Assembly: GCF_001545035.1 (NCBI RefSeq) | Contig: NZ_FCOJ02000010.1 | Coordinates: 97,747-161,746, forward strand | DNA: 64,000 bases | Direction: 5' to 3' | Origin: Caballeronia glebae | GTDB taxonomy: Bacteria; Pseudomonadota; Gammaproteobacteria; Burkholderiales; Burkholderiaceae | Shown here: one piece after another, positions 38,596 to 47,898 of the stretch | How the letters are laid out: every line of letters begins with the position of its first letter | How positions within the stretch are numbered: position 1 is the stretch's first letter | Translations under genes and position numbers: made by a program | The notes under the pieces: model-generated | What the model saw: only the letters and a program-made list of their open reading frames with translations | Database searches by the model: none | Told to the model about the DNA's origin: nothing

Positions 38596-39630
38596 TTATT
38601 GCGGCTGATAGATCGAATCGAACACGCCGCCATCCGCGAAGTGCGTCTTCTGAGCCTTGGTCCAGCCGCCGAACGTATCGTCGATGGTGTAGAGCTTCAG
38701 CTTCGGAAACTGCTTCGTGAGATCGGCGGGCACCTTGTCCGAGCGCGGCCGATAGAAATTGCGCGCGGCGATCTGCTGCCCTTCGTCGCTATACAGATAC
38801 TTGAGATACGCTTCGGCGAGCTTGCGCGTGCCGTGCTTGTCGACGACCTTGTCGACCACCGCGACCGGCGGCTCCGCCAGAATGCTCACCGACGGCACGA
38901 CGATCTCGAACTTGTCCGGACCGAATTCCTTCAGCGACAGGAACGCCTCGTTCTCCCATGCGATCAGCACATCGCCCTGGCCGCGCTGCACGAAGCTCGT
39001 GGTCGCGCCGCGCGCGCCGGAATCGAGCACGCCGGCGTTCTTGTAGAGCTTCGTCACGAAGTCCTTGGCGGTCTGCTCGTTGCCGCCCGGCTTGTGCTGC
39101 GCGTACGCCCACGCCGCGAGGTAGTTCCAGCGTGCGCCGCCCGAGGTTTTCGGGTTCGGCGTGACGATCGACACGCCCGGCTTCGCCAGATCGTCCCAGT
39201 CCTTGATGTGCTTCGGATTGCCCTTGCGCACGAGGAACACGATCGTCGACGTGTACGGCGATGCATTTTCCGGCAGGCGCTTCTGCCAGTCCGCGCCGAC
39301 GAGTCCCTTGGACGCGAGCGCATCGATGTCGTAAGCGAGCGCGAGCGTGACGACATCCGCCTGCAGTCCGTCGAGGACCGCGCGAGCCTGTCCGCCCGAG
39401 CCGCCGTGCGACTGCTTGAAGGTCACGGTCTCGCCCGTGTCGGCCTTCCATTTCTTCGCGAACGCCTGATTGAAGTCCTGATACAGCTCGCGGGTCGGAT
39501 CGTACGAGACGTTCAGAAACGACGTCTGCGCATAGGCCGTCGCGGTCATGCCGAAGCTCGCCGCCGTCAGCGCCGCCGCCGCGAGCAGACGCCGCGCGCT
39601 CTTGCCCAATCCCAGTGTGATGCTTTGCAT
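38596..39630 (-). CDS. sbp: Periplasmic sulfate-binding protein
   Basis: A 344-residue solute-binding protein with a signal peptide (Ala-rich core, cleavage near TAYAQT at about residue 34). The mature N-terminus [16 protein letters not shown] and [17 protein letters not shown], which forms part of the sulfate pocket, are diagnostic, as is [16 protein letters not shown]. It delivers sulfate to CysT-CysW-CysA. It is the first gene of the operon; the upstream 39631-39760 region is AT-rich and carries the probable CysB target. Confidence 0.95.
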   Translation of the reverse strand: MQSITLGLGKSARRLLAAAALTAASFGMTATAYAQTSFLNVSYDPTRELYQDFNQAFAKKWKADTGETVTFKQSHGGSGGQARAVLDGLQADVVTLALAYDIDALASKGLVGADWQKRLPENASPYTSTIVFLVRKGNPKHIKDWDDLAKPGVSIVTPNPKTSGGARWNYLAAWAYAQHKPGGNEQTAKDFVTKLYKNAGVLDSGARGATTSFVQRGQGDVLIAWENEAFLSLKEFGPDKFEIVVPSVSILAEPPVAVVDKVVDKHGTRKLAEAYLKYLYSDEGQQIAARNFYRPRSDKVPADLTKQFPKLKLYTIDDTFGGWTKAQKTHFADGGVFDSIYQPQ

Positions 39631-39692
39631 TCCCCGTTCTCCGTCTTATCGAATTGACGGAATCAGTCTATCGAGGCCTCTATATGATTAGA

Positions 39693-39705
39693 AATAATCG
39701 TTATT
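39693..39705 (-). promoter_or_regulatory. Candidate CysB-binding inverted repeat upstream of sbp
   Basis: AATAA-TCG-TTATT is a perfect 5-bp inverted repeat in a strongly AT-rich stretch, 63 bp before the sbp start. CysB sites are AT-rich and poorly conserved, so the assignment rests mainly on position and the presence of cysB in the operon. Confidence 0.35.
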
Positions 39706-39831
39706 CACTTTTTTATACGTAAAACTGCTAAGAACGATATTCCTGTATGGAAAAAGCACGAACCATCGTGAATCGAGCGCGCGGGGGCCGTCGGCGGCGA
39801 ACTTAAAGTAAAGCTTGAAAAGCGCGGAATA

Positions 39832-39847
39832 CTGTATAAAAATACAG
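39832..39847 (+). promoter_or_regulatory. LexA operator (SOS box 1)
   Basis: CTGT-ATAAAAAT-ACAG matches the CTGT-N8-ACAG SOS consensus exactly. It overlaps a probable -10 element (TAAAAA at 39837-39842) of a promoter with TTGAAA at 39815-39820, so LexA bound here would block lexA transcription. Confidence 0.85.
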
Positions 39848-39851
39848 GCAC

Positions 39852-39867
39852 CTGTCCATTCATACAG
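39852..39867 (+). promoter_or_regulatory. LexA operator (SOS box 2)
   Basis: CTGT-CCATTCAT-ACAG is a second full match to CTGT-N8-ACAG, centred exactly 20 bp from box 1 (two helical turns). Its last base is the first base of an upstream in-frame GTG (39867), so that codon is unlikely to be the lexA start. Confidence 0.75.
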
Positions 39868-39887
39868 TGCATCAGGGGCCTGAGCTA

Positions 39888-40565
39888 GTGATCAAAACAT
39901 CAAAACTTACCGCGCGGCAGCAGCAGGTGCTCGAACTCATCCAGCGCGCGATCGAACGCACGGGTTTTCCGCCCACGCGCGCCGAGATCGCCGCGGAACT
40001 CGGTTTCAGCTCCGCGAATTCCGCGGAGGAGCATCTCAGGGCGTTGGCGCGCAAGGGCGTGATCGAACTGGCGGCGGGTTCGTCGCGCGGCATTCGGCTG
40101 CTCGGCGACGCATCGCGCATCGATCGTTCGGAGGAACTGCCGCATCAGTTCACGCTGCCGCATCAGAGCATCATGCAACTGTCGCTGCCGCTCGTCGGCC
40201 GGGTCGCGGCGGGCAGCCCGATCTTGGCGCAGGAGCACATCTCGCAGCATTACGCGTGCGACCCCGCGCTCTTTTCCAGCAAGCCGGACTATCTATTGAA
40301 GGTGCGCGGCCTGTCGATGCGCGACGCGGGCATTCTCGACGGCGATCTTCTCGCCGTGCAGAAGCGCAATGAAGCGAAAGACGGTCAGATCGTGGTCGCT
40401 CGTCTCGGCGACGACGTCACGGTCAAACGCTGGAAGCGCCGGCCGGACGGCGTCGAGCTAATCGCCGAAAACCCGGACTACGAAAATATTTTCGTGCGCT
40501 CCGGCAGTAGCGAGTTCGCGCTGGAAGGCATCGCGGTCGGGCTGATCCGTTCGGGCGAGTTCTAA
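39888..40565 (+). CDS. lexA: LexA repressor
   Basis: A 225-residue SOS repressor. The winged-helix DNA-binding domain begins [20 protein letters not shown] and includes [26 protein letters not shown]. The self-cleavage site Ala-Gly is in GRVAAGSPI; the catalytic Ser is in [13 protein letters not shown] and the Lys in DVTVKRW. I start at the GTG at 39888; an in-frame GTG at 39867 would lie inside an operator. The gene is autoregulated through the two SOS boxes. Confidence 0.95.
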   Translation: MIKTSKLTARQQQVLELIQRAIERTGFPPTRAEIAAELGFSSANSAEEHLRALARKGVIELAAGSSRGIRLLGDASRIDRSEELPHQFTLPHQSIMQLSLPLVGRVAAGSPILAQEHISQHYACDPALFSSKPDYLLKVRGLSMRDAGILDGDLLAVQKRNEAKDGQIVVARLGDDVTVKRWKRRPDGVELIAENPDYENIFVRSGSSEFALEGIAVGLIRSGEF

Positions 40566-40771
40566 GGCGCCGCCTTCGAATGAGCGCGCAGCGAAAATCG
40601 ACGGCAAATTGTGTGGCCGCTATCGCAACGGGACAAGAAATGTCTCATTGACATCGCAAGATAGCCTCACCAACCGTTTTCGACACCTGGTTCGGGCGTC
40701 TCAAACACAACAAGCATGACGGCCACCGTGCGCGGTGCGCCGCGGTGCGTCCTATCGTCTGGAGAGTCATC

Positions 40772-41098
40772 ATGGAACGTTTTGCCCGTCTGCTGCCCTT
40801 CCGCCAATTCGGTCGCCTGCGCCATCTGCGCACGTTGATCGCGTGCGGCATGCCGAGCGCCGAAACCACGCCCGATCTCTTCGACGAAATGCCCGCATTG
40901 CCGTCTCGTCAGCCGGCTTTCGCGCGCGTCTCCTTGAGCAGCACGGTGCACGCCGACCCCGAGCAGCGCGCGCCGGTGCGGGTTTATCGCGGGCAATCGC
41001 GCGTGATTCTGGTCGGCAAGATCGACGAGGTGTCGCGCATGATCGACCGCTGCATCGCGGAGGAAAACGCGGGGCTGGCCGACGGAGTCCTCGCCTGA
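40772..41098 (+). CDS. Conserved hypothetical protein
   Basis: A 108-residue basic protein, MERFARLLPFRQFGRLRHL at the start and a well-formed C-terminal half with VRVYRGQSRVILVGKIDEVSRMIDRC. I do not recognise a family. There is no signal peptide or TM helix. The start at 40772 is chosen because the upstream in-frame ATG adds only nine poor residues. The 206 bp before it, after lexA, contain no other gene. Confidence 0.6.
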   Translation: MERFARLLPFRQFGRLRHLRTLIACGMPSAETTPDLFDEMPALPSRQPAFARVSLSSTVHADPEQRAPVRVYRGQSRVILVGKIDEVSRMIDRCIAEENAGLADGVLA

Positions 41099-41196
41099 AA
41101 GAAGCTGGACCGTACGCACAACGTGAATTCACGGGATATAACCGGCACGCATGCGGTCAATCCGTGATTCACGTTTTGCAAGAGGCTCGCCGCTGT

Positions 41197-41796
41197 ATGT
41201 CCCGCACTACCCGCTCACTCGCCACGGCGCTCGTCGTCCTGATTCTCGTCGCGGCGCTCGGTTTCATTTATGCGTCGCCTTACATCGCACTGAACCGCGT
41301 GAAGCGCGCGGCCGACGCGCGCGACGCGCAGACCGTCAACCAATACGTCGATTTTCCGGCGTTGCGGGCGAGCCTCAAGGAACAGGTCGCGGCGCTGCTC
41401 ACGCGGCGGGTGGATATCCAGAAGAGCGGCAATCCGCTCGCGATCATCGGTGCGATGATCGGCGCGGCGCTCGTGGGTCCGCTGGTGGATTCATATGCAA
41501 CACCGGACGGCGTCGCGGCGATTCTGAACGGCATTCCGCCGCGTGGCGATCCGGGCGAGCGTCCGCCACAGGCCGGCGACGGCTCGTCGGCGAGCCTGGC
41601 GAACGCGCCCGCCTCCGGCGTCACGAGCGCGCAGCAGCCACCGAGGGAGCCGCCGCAGACCACGGCGGGTTATCGAAGCCTGAACACGTTCGTCGTGACC
41701 TATCGGCACGGCGCCGGCGATGCGCGTTACTCCGCGATCTTTCATCGCGACGGGCTCGTGTCGTGGAAGCTCGTCGCGGTCGATCTCGGCGGTTGA
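41197..41796 (+). CDS. DUF2939 domain protein
   Basis: A 199-residue protein with one N-terminal TM helix or uncleaved signal (LATALVVLILVAALGFIYA) followed by the DUF2939 pattern SPYIALNRVKRAADARDAQTV and YVDFPALRASLKEQV. The central region is Pro/Ser/Gly-rich and probably flexible, and the end (VVTYRHGAGDARYSAIFHRDG) is a second small folded block. It is probably a periplasmic protein tethered to the inner membrane; its role is unknown. It ends 4 bp from the end of the convergent stress-protein gene. Confidence 0.8.
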   Translation: MSRTTRSLATALVVLILVAALGFIYASPYIALNRVKRAADARDAQTVNQYVDFPALRASLKEQVAALLTRRVDIQKSGNPLAIIGAMIGAALVGPLVDSYATPDGVAAILNGIPPRGDPGERPPQAGDGSSASLANAPASGVTSAQQPPREPPQTTAGYRSLNTFVVTYRHGAGDARYSAIFHRDGLVSWKLVAVDLGG

Positions 41797-41800
41797 CGCG

Positions 41801-42310
41801 TCAGGCGCCGGCTTCGGCCTTGACCGGCTTCGCCGCATACGCGGCTTCGTCTTCGGCTTCGGCGGATTCGCCCGCCTGACACACGGCAACCAGAATGCTG
41901 CACTTCACGCGATCGAGCAGCGGCGTGTTGCCCGCGCCCATCCACCATCGCGCGAGACCGCTGCGGCAACGATGCCCGACGACGACGAGATCGACCTGGA
42001 GGCTCTCGGCAAGCGCCGCGATTTCATCGATCGGATGTCCGAACGCGAAATGTCCCTGTGCCTGCAGTCCGCGCTCGCGCAGCCATTCGACGCCCTCCTG
42101 CAGAATGTCGCGCGCGGCCTCCTCGAAGCGTCCGCAGGCCATATCGGTTAGCAGTCCGGCACTCTGCGCGATGCTCGATCGCATGTCCACCACCGCGAGC
42201 ACGTGCGTCTCCGCGTTCAGATCCAGCGCGAGATTGGCGCCCTGACGCAGCGCCTTGCGGCCCTCTCTGGAGCCGTCGTAGCACAGCAGGATTTTTCGGT
42301 AGCTATCCAT
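41801..42310 (-). CDS. Universal stress protein (UspA family)
   Basis: A 169-residue single-domain Usp: MDSYRKILLCYDGSREGRKAL at the start and DLVVVGHRCRSGLARWWMGAGN near 120, which resembles the ATP-binding G-2x-G-9x-G(S/T) pattern, with an acidic/Ala-rich C-terminal tail. I start at the ATG at 42310 because it has GGAGGTC upstream. Usp proteins help survival in stasis. A weak sigma-54-like element lies at 42428-42442 upstream. Confidence 0.88.
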   Translation of the reverse strand: MDSYRKILLCYDGSREGRKALRQGANLALDLNAETHVLAVVDMRSSIAQSAGLLTDMACGRFEEAARDILQEGVEWLRERGLQAQGHFAFGHPIDEIAALAESLQVDLVVVGHRCRSGLARWWMGAGNTPLLDRVKCSILVAVCQAGESAEAEDEAAYAAKPVKAEAGA

Positions 42311-42624
42311 CTTGACCTCCCTGGCCAACTTGCCGTTGAGCGCGACTTGCCCGCGGCGTTGTTTCATCATCGTGCGTCGTCCCAAGGGAGACAACGCTGG
42401 AAAACGCTTACCGGCTCGAACACGCTAGCTCGCACCGTGCCAGAATCACCAGGACGCCGACGGACAAGCCTCTGGCACTTTCAGCCGGAACCGGTTCAAC
42501 GCGCGCCGCACAGGTTTGACACGCACGCGCCGCGCGCGGTTGCACGCCACGCGCCGCCTTGGTGCAATGGATTACACTAGCCCGCTGGATTTCCCTCATG
42601 CGGTTTTCCCTGCGGCACGAATGC
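42311..42624. other. Divergent intergenic region usp / ABC exporter
   Basis: These 314 bp separate the divergent usp and nodI-type genes and should hold both promoters. On the minus strand 42442-42428 reads TGGCACGGTGCGAGC, which has the GG-N10-GC core of a -24/-12 promoter but a poor -12 half. I see no gene and no terminator here. Confidence 0.4.
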
Positions 42625-43587
42625 ATGACTGATCAAACATTGCAACAAAGCCCGTCACGAGCGCCCGATGAAAGCAGCGCGCCCGCCATCGAGTTCAGCG
42701 AAGTAAGAAAGCACTACGGTGAGCGCATGGTCGTCGATGGCCTGTCGTTCGACGTGCGGCCGGGCGAATGCTTCGGATTGCTCGGACCGAACGGCGCGGG
42801 CAAGACGACGACGCTCAAGATGCTGCTCGGCATCACCTCACCCGATAGCGGCGCGATCCGTCTCGTCGGCGAGCCGGTGCCCGCGCGCGCCCGTTTCGCG
42901 CGCCAGCGCGTGGGCATGGTGCCGCAGTTCGACAATCTCGATCCCGATTTCACCGTCCGCGAAAATCTGACGGTGTTCGGCCGCTACTTCGGAATGACGG
43001 GCGCGCGCATGGACGCGCTTGTGCCGTCGCTGCTGGAATTCGCGCGGCTGGAGAGCAAGGCCAATGCGCGCGTCGGCGAATTGTCGGGCGGCATGAAGCG
43101 GCGTCTTACGCTCGCGCGCGCGCTCGTCAACGATCCCGATGTCCTCGTGATGGACGAACCGACCACCGGACTCGATCCGCAAGCGCGGCATATGATCTGG
43201 GAACGTCTGCGCTCGCTGCTCGCGCGCGGCAAGACCATCCTTCTGACGACGCATTTCATGGAAGAAGCCGAACGCCTCTGCGACCGCCTGTGCGTGATCG
43301 AGGAAGGCCGCAAGATCGCCGAGGGACGGCCGCGCGAGCTCATCGAATCGGTGATCGGTTCGGACGTGATCGAGATCTACGGTCCCGATCCGCAGGCGCT
43401 CGCCGCCGAACTGGAGCCGCTCGTCGAGCGCATGGAAGTGAGCGGCGAAACGCTCTTTTGCTATGTCGACGATCCGCAGCCCGTGCATGCGCGCGTGAAG
43501 GGGCGCGCGGACGTGCGCTATCTGCATCGTCCGGCGAATCTCGAAGATGTTTTCCTGCGTCTCACGGGACGTGAGATGGTGGACTGA
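42625..43587 (+). CDS. ABC-2 exporter ATP-binding protein (NodI type)
   Basis: A 320-residue ABC ATPase with Walker [11 protein letters not shown] (about residue 50), Q-loop [17 protein letters not shown], signature [15 protein letters not shown], Walker [15 protein letters not shown] and H-loop [11 protein letters not shown]. The sequence is of the NodI/YadG class, whose members export lipo-oligosaccharides or other unknown substrates. No nodulation genes are present, so I avoid the nodI symbol. It lies 4 bp before its permease gene. Confidence 0.9.
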   Translation: MTDQTLQQSPSRAPDESSAPAIEFSEVRKHYGERMVVDGLSFDVRPGECFGLLGPNGAGKTTTLKMLLGITSPDSGAIRLVGEPVPARARFARQRVGMVPQFDNLDPDFTVRENLTVFGRYFGMTGARMDALVPSLLEFARLESKANARVGELSGGMKRRLTLARALVNDPDVLVMDEPTTGLDPQARHMIWERLRSLLARGKTILLTTHFMEEAERLCDRLCVIEEGRKIAEGRPRELIESVIGSDVIEIYGPDPQALAAELEPLVERMEVSGETLFCYVDDPQPVHARVKGRADVRYLHRPANLEDVFLRLTGREMVD

Positions 43588-43591
43588 GTCA

Positions 43592-44437
43592 ATGGATACG
43601 CTCGAACGATCTCGCATCGGCAAAAAGCGCGAGCCGAAGCACGCGCAAAACTTCACGCCGCTCGCCAGCGCGCTGCCCGCGAACGCCACGCACTGGATGT
43701 CGGTGTGGCGCCGCAATTATCTCGTCTGGAAGAAGCTCGCCATCGCCTCGATGATCGGCAATCTCGCCGATCCGATGATCTATCTCTTCGGTCTCGGCCT
43801 CGGTCTGGGCCTGATGGTCGGACACGTCGACGGCGTGTCGTATATCGCGTTTCTCGCGGCGGGCACAGCGGCGTCGAGCGTGATGATGTCCGCGAGCTTC
43901 GAGTCGATGTACTCGGGCTTCTCGCGCATGCACGTTCAGCGCACGTGGGAAGCGATCATGCACACGCCGCTCACGCTCGGCGACATCGTGCTCGGCGAGA
44001 TCGTCTGGGCCGCGAGCAAGTCGGTGCTGTCGGGCGTCGCGATCATGATCGTCGCGGGCGCGCTCGGCTACGCGAGCTTTCCGTCGATGCTGATCGCGCT
44101 GCCGGTCATCGTACTGACGGGACTCGCGTTCGCCAGCACGGCGATGGTCGTCACCGCGCTCGCGCCGAGCTACGACTTCTTCATGTTCTATCAGACGCTC
44201 GCGCTCACACCGATGCTGCTGCTCTCCGGCGTGTTCTTTCCGATCGCGCAACTGCCCGCGCTCGCGCAGCATGTCACGCAGGTTTTGCCACTGTTTCACG
44301 CGGTCGAGCTGATCCGTCCGGCGATGCTGGGCCGTCCGTTCGACGGCTACGCGCTGCATGTGCTCGTGCTTGTCGCGTATGTTGTCGTGCCGTTTTTCCT
44401 GTGCGCGTGGCTTTTCAGGCGACGCATGATGAAATGA
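43592..44437 (+). CDS. ABC-2 exporter permease (NodJ type)
   Basis: A 281-residue inner membrane protein with six predicted TM helices and the ABC-2 motif [32 protein letters not shown] near the end. It forms the exporter with the preceding ATPase. The start ATG at 43592 follows the ATPase stop by 4 bp. A bidirectional terminator follows immediately, overlapping the stop region, so the operon has two genes. Confidence 0.9.
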   Translation: MDTLERSRIGKKREPKHAQNFTPLASALPANATHWMSVWRRNYLVWKKLAIASMIGNLADPMIYLFGLGLGLGLMVGHVDGVSYIAFLAAGTAASSVMMSASFESMYSGFSRMHVQRTWEAIMHTPLTLGDIVLGEIVWAASKSVLSGVAIMIVAGALGYASFPSMLIALPVIVLTGLAFASTAMVVTALAPSYDFFMFYQTLALTPMLLLSGVFFPIAQLPALAQHVTQVLPLFHAVELIRPAMLGRPFDGYALHVLVLVAYVVVPFFLCAWLFRRRMMK

Positions 44438-44438
44438 A

Positions 44439-44475
44439 AAAACGGCGATGGACCTTGAAAGCCCATCGCCGTTTT
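44439..44475. terminator. Bidirectional Rho-independent terminator
   Basis: A perfect 13-bp stem AAAACGGCGATGG (44439-44451) and CCATCGCCGTTTT (44463-44475) lies between the convergent exporter permease and gnd genes. T runs are present on both strands. Confidence 0.9.
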
Positions 44476-44498
44476 CGCATCGTCAAAGCAGAAGCGCG

Positions 44499-45479
44499 CT
44501 ATTTCACAGGGAACTCGTGATGGCCGCCGAAGCCGAAGCGCATCGCGGATAGCAGGCGCTCGGGGAACGACTCGGCATCGCGCGAGCGAAAGCGCGTGTA
44601 CAGCGCCGCCGACAGCACTTGCGCCGGCACCGCCTCCTCGATCGCGGCCTCGATCGTCCAGCGCCCTTCGCCGCTGTCCGCGACTTCGGCCGAATAGCGA
44701 TCGAGCGAGGTGTCGCCCGCGAGCGCGCCCGCGGTCAGATCGAGCAACCACGACGAGACCACGCTGCCGCGACGCCACACTTCCGCGATATCGGCGATAT
44801 CGAGTGAGTAGCGCTCGTTCTCCGGCAGCTCCGTCGAGTCCTTGCGTTCGAGCACGTGAAAGCCCTCGGCATACGCCTGCATCAATCCGTATTCGATGCC
44901 GTTGTGCACCATCTTCACGAAGTGCCCGGAACCGACCGGCCCGCAGTGCATGTAGCCGTTCTCGACCCGTGCATCGCGCCCTTCGCGGCCCGGCGTCGCG
45001 GGAATGTCGCCGCGTCCGGGAGCGAGCGTCGCGAGAATCGGGTCGATCCGGCGCACGACCGGCTCATCGCCGCCGATCATCATGCAGTAGCCGCGCGTCA
45101 GGCCCCACACGCCGCCCGACGTGCCGACATCGACGTAATGGATGCCCTGCTCGCGCAACTGCGCGGCGCGGCGGATGTCGTCCTTGTAGAAGGTGTTGCC
45201 GCCGTCGATGATCACGTCGTCCGCGCCGAGGATCTTGCGCAGGTCGTTGAGCGTGTCTTCGGTGATTTTCCCCGCCGGCAACATCAGCCAGACGACGCGC
45301 GGCGCGGCCAGCTTCGCGACCAGATCGCCCAGATCCTTCGCGCCCGTCGCGCCTTCGCTCGCGAGCGCTTCGGTCGCCTCAGGGTTGTGGTCGTACACCA
45401 CGCACGTATGCCCGCTGCGCATCAGGCGCCGCCCGATGTTGCCGCCCATGCGCCCCAGTCCCACAATGCCAATCTGCAT
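44499..45479 (-). CDS. gnd: 6-phosphogluconate dehydrogenase, decarboxylating (short type)
   Basis: A 326-residue enzyme oxidising 6-phosphogluconate to ribulose 5-phosphate. Motifs are [17 protein letters not shown] (dinucleotide binding), [24 protein letters not shown], and the catalytic region [19 protein letters not shown] with Lys and Asn. It is the short type of about 300-330 residues, not the 470-residue enteric Gnd. It lies 6 bp after transketolase on the same strand, so the two pentose-phosphate enzymes are cotranscribed. Confidence 0.93.
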   Translation of the reverse strand: MQIGIVGLGRMGGNIGRRLMRSGHTCVVYDHNPEATEALASEGATGAKDLGDLVAKLAAPRVVWLMLPAGKITEDTLNDLRKILGADDVIIDGGNTFYKDDIRRAAQLREQGIHYVDVGTSGGVWGLTRGYCMMIGGDEPVVRRIDPILATLAPGRGDIPATPGREGRDARVENGYMHCGPVGSGHFVKMVHNGIEYGLMQAYAEGFHVLERKDSTELPENERYSLDIADIAEVWRRGSVVSSWLLDLTAGALAGDTSLDRYSAEVADSGEGRWTIEAAIEEAVPAQVLSAALYTRFRSRDAESFPERLLSAMRFGFGGHHEFPVK

Positions 45480-45485
45480 GATGAT

Positions 45486-47579
45486 TCACTCCTTACCGTT
45501 TGATTTCACGCGTTCGATCTGCTTTTTCGCGGCGTCGTAGACCGCTTCCGGCGTGAAACCGAACTTCGTCTTCAGTGCTTTCAATGGCGCGGATGCACCG
45601 AACGTATGCATCACGATCTGCGATCCGAGGCGGCCGACGTAGCGGTCCCAGCCAAGCGTCGCGGCCTGCTCGACGCACACGCGCGCGTTCACGTCGGGCG
45701 GCAGCACCGATTCCTTGTACGCCAGATCCTGCTTCTCGAAGATGTCCCACGACGGCATCGACACGACGCGCGCCGCGACGCCTTCGCTCTTCAGCTTTTC
45801 ATATACCTCGACGCACAGCGACACTTCGCTGCCCGTGGCCATCAGGATGACTTCGGGCTTCTTGCCGCCCTCGGTGTCGGCGAGCACATAGGCGCCGCGC
45901 CTCACGCCTTCGGCGGATGCGTATTTCTTGCGATCGAAGGTCGGCAGCGGCTGGCGCGTGAGCACGATGCACGACGGCTCCTTCGCATGCGTGAGCGCAA
46001 CGCGCCACGCTTCTGCAACTTCGTTCGCGTCGGCGGGCCGCAGCGTGCACAGACCCGGCACGCCGCGCAAAGACGCCAGTTGCTCGATCGGCTGATGCGT
46101 CGGGCCGTCTTCGCCGACGCCGATCGAATCGTGCGTGAACACGTAGATCGTCGGCACTTCCATGATCGCGGAGAGGCGAATCGGCGGCTTCATGTAGTCG
46201 CTGAAGATCAGGAACGTCGAACCGTACGGACGCAGCCCGGACAGCGCGAGGCCGTTGCAGACCGCGCCCATGCCGTGCTCGCGAATGCCGAAGTGCAGAT
46301 TGCGTCCGCCGTAGCTGTCGTGCTCGAAGCTGCCGGCGCCTTCGAACTTCAGGTTCGTCTTCGTCGACGGCGACAGGTCCGCCGCGCCGCCGATCAGCCA
46401 GGGCAAGCGCTGCGCGATCGCGTTCAGCACCTTGCCGGACGAATCGCGGGTCGCGAGGCCCTTCTCGTCCGCCTCGAAGGTCGGGATGTCGGCGTCCCAG
46501 TTGTCGGGAAGCTTCGATCCGAGCATCTGCCAGGCCTCTTTCGCGAGTTCCGGATTGGCCTTCTCATAGGCGTCGAAGCGCTGCTTCCACTCGGCATGCA
46601 GCTTCTTGCCGCGCGCGCCCACGCCGTCGGCGAAGTGCTGCATCACGCCGTCGGGCACGTAGAACTGCTTGTCTTCGGGCCAGCCGTAGAACTTCTTCGC
46701 GAGCTTGACCTCTTCCTCGCCGAGCGCTTCGCCGTGCGCGCTCGCCGTGTTCTGCTTGTGCGGCGCGCCCCAGCCGATGATGCTTTTCACGATGATCAGC
46801 GTCGGCTTGTCCGTATGCGATTTGGCCTTGTTGAACGCCGCTTCGAGGGCGGCTCCGTCGTTGGCGTCCTCGACGTGCAGCGTGTGCCAGTTGTAGCCGT
46901 GAAAGCGCGCTGCGACCTCGTCGCTGTAGGCGAGATCCGTATGGCCTTCGATCGTGATGGTGTTGCTGTCGTAGATCCAGATGAGATTCGAAAGCCGCAG
47001 ATGCCCCGCGAGCGAGGCCGCTTCGTGCGACACGCCTTCCATCATGTCGCCGTCGCCGCACAGCGCGTAGACGCGGTAATCGAAAATATTGTCCTTGCCC
47101 TTGTTGAAATGGGCTTCTTTCCAGCGCGCGGCCATCGCCATGCCGACGCTATTGCCGAGGCCCTGCCCGAGCGGTCCGGTCGTGGTCTCGACGCCGGTCG
47201 TCATGCGGTATTCCGGATGGCCCGGCGTCTTGCTGTCGAGTTGACGGAACTGCTTGATGTCATCGAGCGACACGGCGGGCTTGCCGGTCGGCTTGCCGTC
47301 GCCGCCGAATTCCTTCACGCCCGTGAGGTGCAGCAACGAATAAAGCAGCATCGACGCATGCCCGACCGACAGCACGAAGCGGTCGCGATTCGGCCATAGC
47401 GGCGCGTCGGGATCGTAACGAAGATGGTTCTGCCAGAGATGAAACGCGACCGGCGCAAGCGCCATCGGCGTGCCGGGATGGCCGGAATTGGCCTTCTGCA
47501 CCGCGTCCATCGAGAGCGTGCGGATGGTGTCGATCGTGAGGCGATCGAGATCTTTGGCCTGAGGTGTTGCTTGAGACAT
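45486..47579 (-). CDS. tkt: Transketolase
   Basis: A 697-residue ThDP enzyme of the pentose phosphate and Calvin pathways. Visible are the ThDP-binding motif region ALCGDGDMMEGVSHEAASLAGH, conserved active-site His in NSGHPGTPM and GPLGQGLGNSVG, and GIREHGMGAVCNGLALSGL in the pyrimidine domain. I start at the ATG at 47579 (MSQATPQAKD), with AAGGAG upstream; the frame is open further but without similarity. The 47580-47892 gap upstream must hold its promoter. Confidence 0.95.
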   Translation of the reverse strand: MSQATPQAKDLDRLTIDTIRTLSMDAVQKANSGHPGTPMALAPVAFHLWQNHLRYDPDAPLWPNRDRFVLSVGHASMLLYSLLHLTGVKEFGGDGKPTGKPAVSLDDIKQFRQLDSKTPGHPEYRMTTGVETTTGPLGQGLGNSVGMAMAARWKEAHFNKGKDNIFDYRVYALCGDGDMMEGVSHEAASLAGHLRLSNLIWIYDSNTITIEGHTDLAYSDEVAARFHGYNWHTLHVEDANDGAALEAAFNKAKSHTDKPTLIIVKSIIGWGAPHKQNTASAHGEALGEEEVKLAKKFYGWPEDKQFYVPDGVMQHFADGVGARGKKLHAEWKQRFDAYEKANPELAKEAWQMLGSKLPDNWDADIPTFEADEKGLATRDSSGKVLNAIAQRLPWLIGGAADLSPSTKTNLKFEGAGSFEHDSYGGRNLHFGIREHGMGAVCNGLALSGLRPYGSTFLIFSDYMKPPIRLSAIMEVPTIYVFTHDSIGVGEDGPTHQPIEQLASLRGVPGLCTLRPADANEVAEAWRVALTHAKEPSCIVLTRQPLPTFDRKKYASAEGVRRGAYVLADTEGGKKPEVILMATGSEVSLCVEVYEKLKSEGVAARVVSMPSWDIFEKQDLAYKESVLPPDVNARVCVEQAATLGWDRYVGRLGSQIVMHTFGASAPLKALKTKFGFTPEAVYDAAKKQIERVKSNGKE

Positions 47580-47866
47580 GAGCGACGACTCCTTTGCGAA
47601 GAGCGCGCTGTGGCGAAAGGCGCCGCAGCGGGCAAGCAGAACCATCGGGCAAGTGTAGTGCCTTGCAGCCGGCACCGCACCGCGAGTGCTGCGAGGGCTG
47701 CGCCGCGTGCGTAGAGCGGGAGACACTTCACGCATCACGGCGGTATTACGAAAGGCGGCGGATACTGCGTGGCGGCCGCGTCCTTCGGCAAGACTTTCCA
47801 GCCGACGATCCGGCCTGCACAAACGTCAATGCTGACACATTCGTAGTCGTCCCATCGGATTCCGCG

Positions 47867-47898
47867 ACAAAACCCTGACCTTCGACAGATTTTCAGGG
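47867..47898 (-). terminator. Rho-independent terminator overlapping the aldo-keto reductase stop codon
   Basis: On the minus strand CCCTGA (47898-47893) includes the TGA stop, pairs with TCAGGG (47878-47873) across a 14-nt loop, and runs into TTTTG. It ends the reductase transcript before the tkt promoter region. The rest of 47580-47866 shows no gene. Confidence 0.6.

Noticed and set aside
42625..44437. Nodulation function for the NodI/NodJ-type exporter
   Set aside because: No nodABC or other nodulation gene is present; this exporter class is common in non-symbionts.
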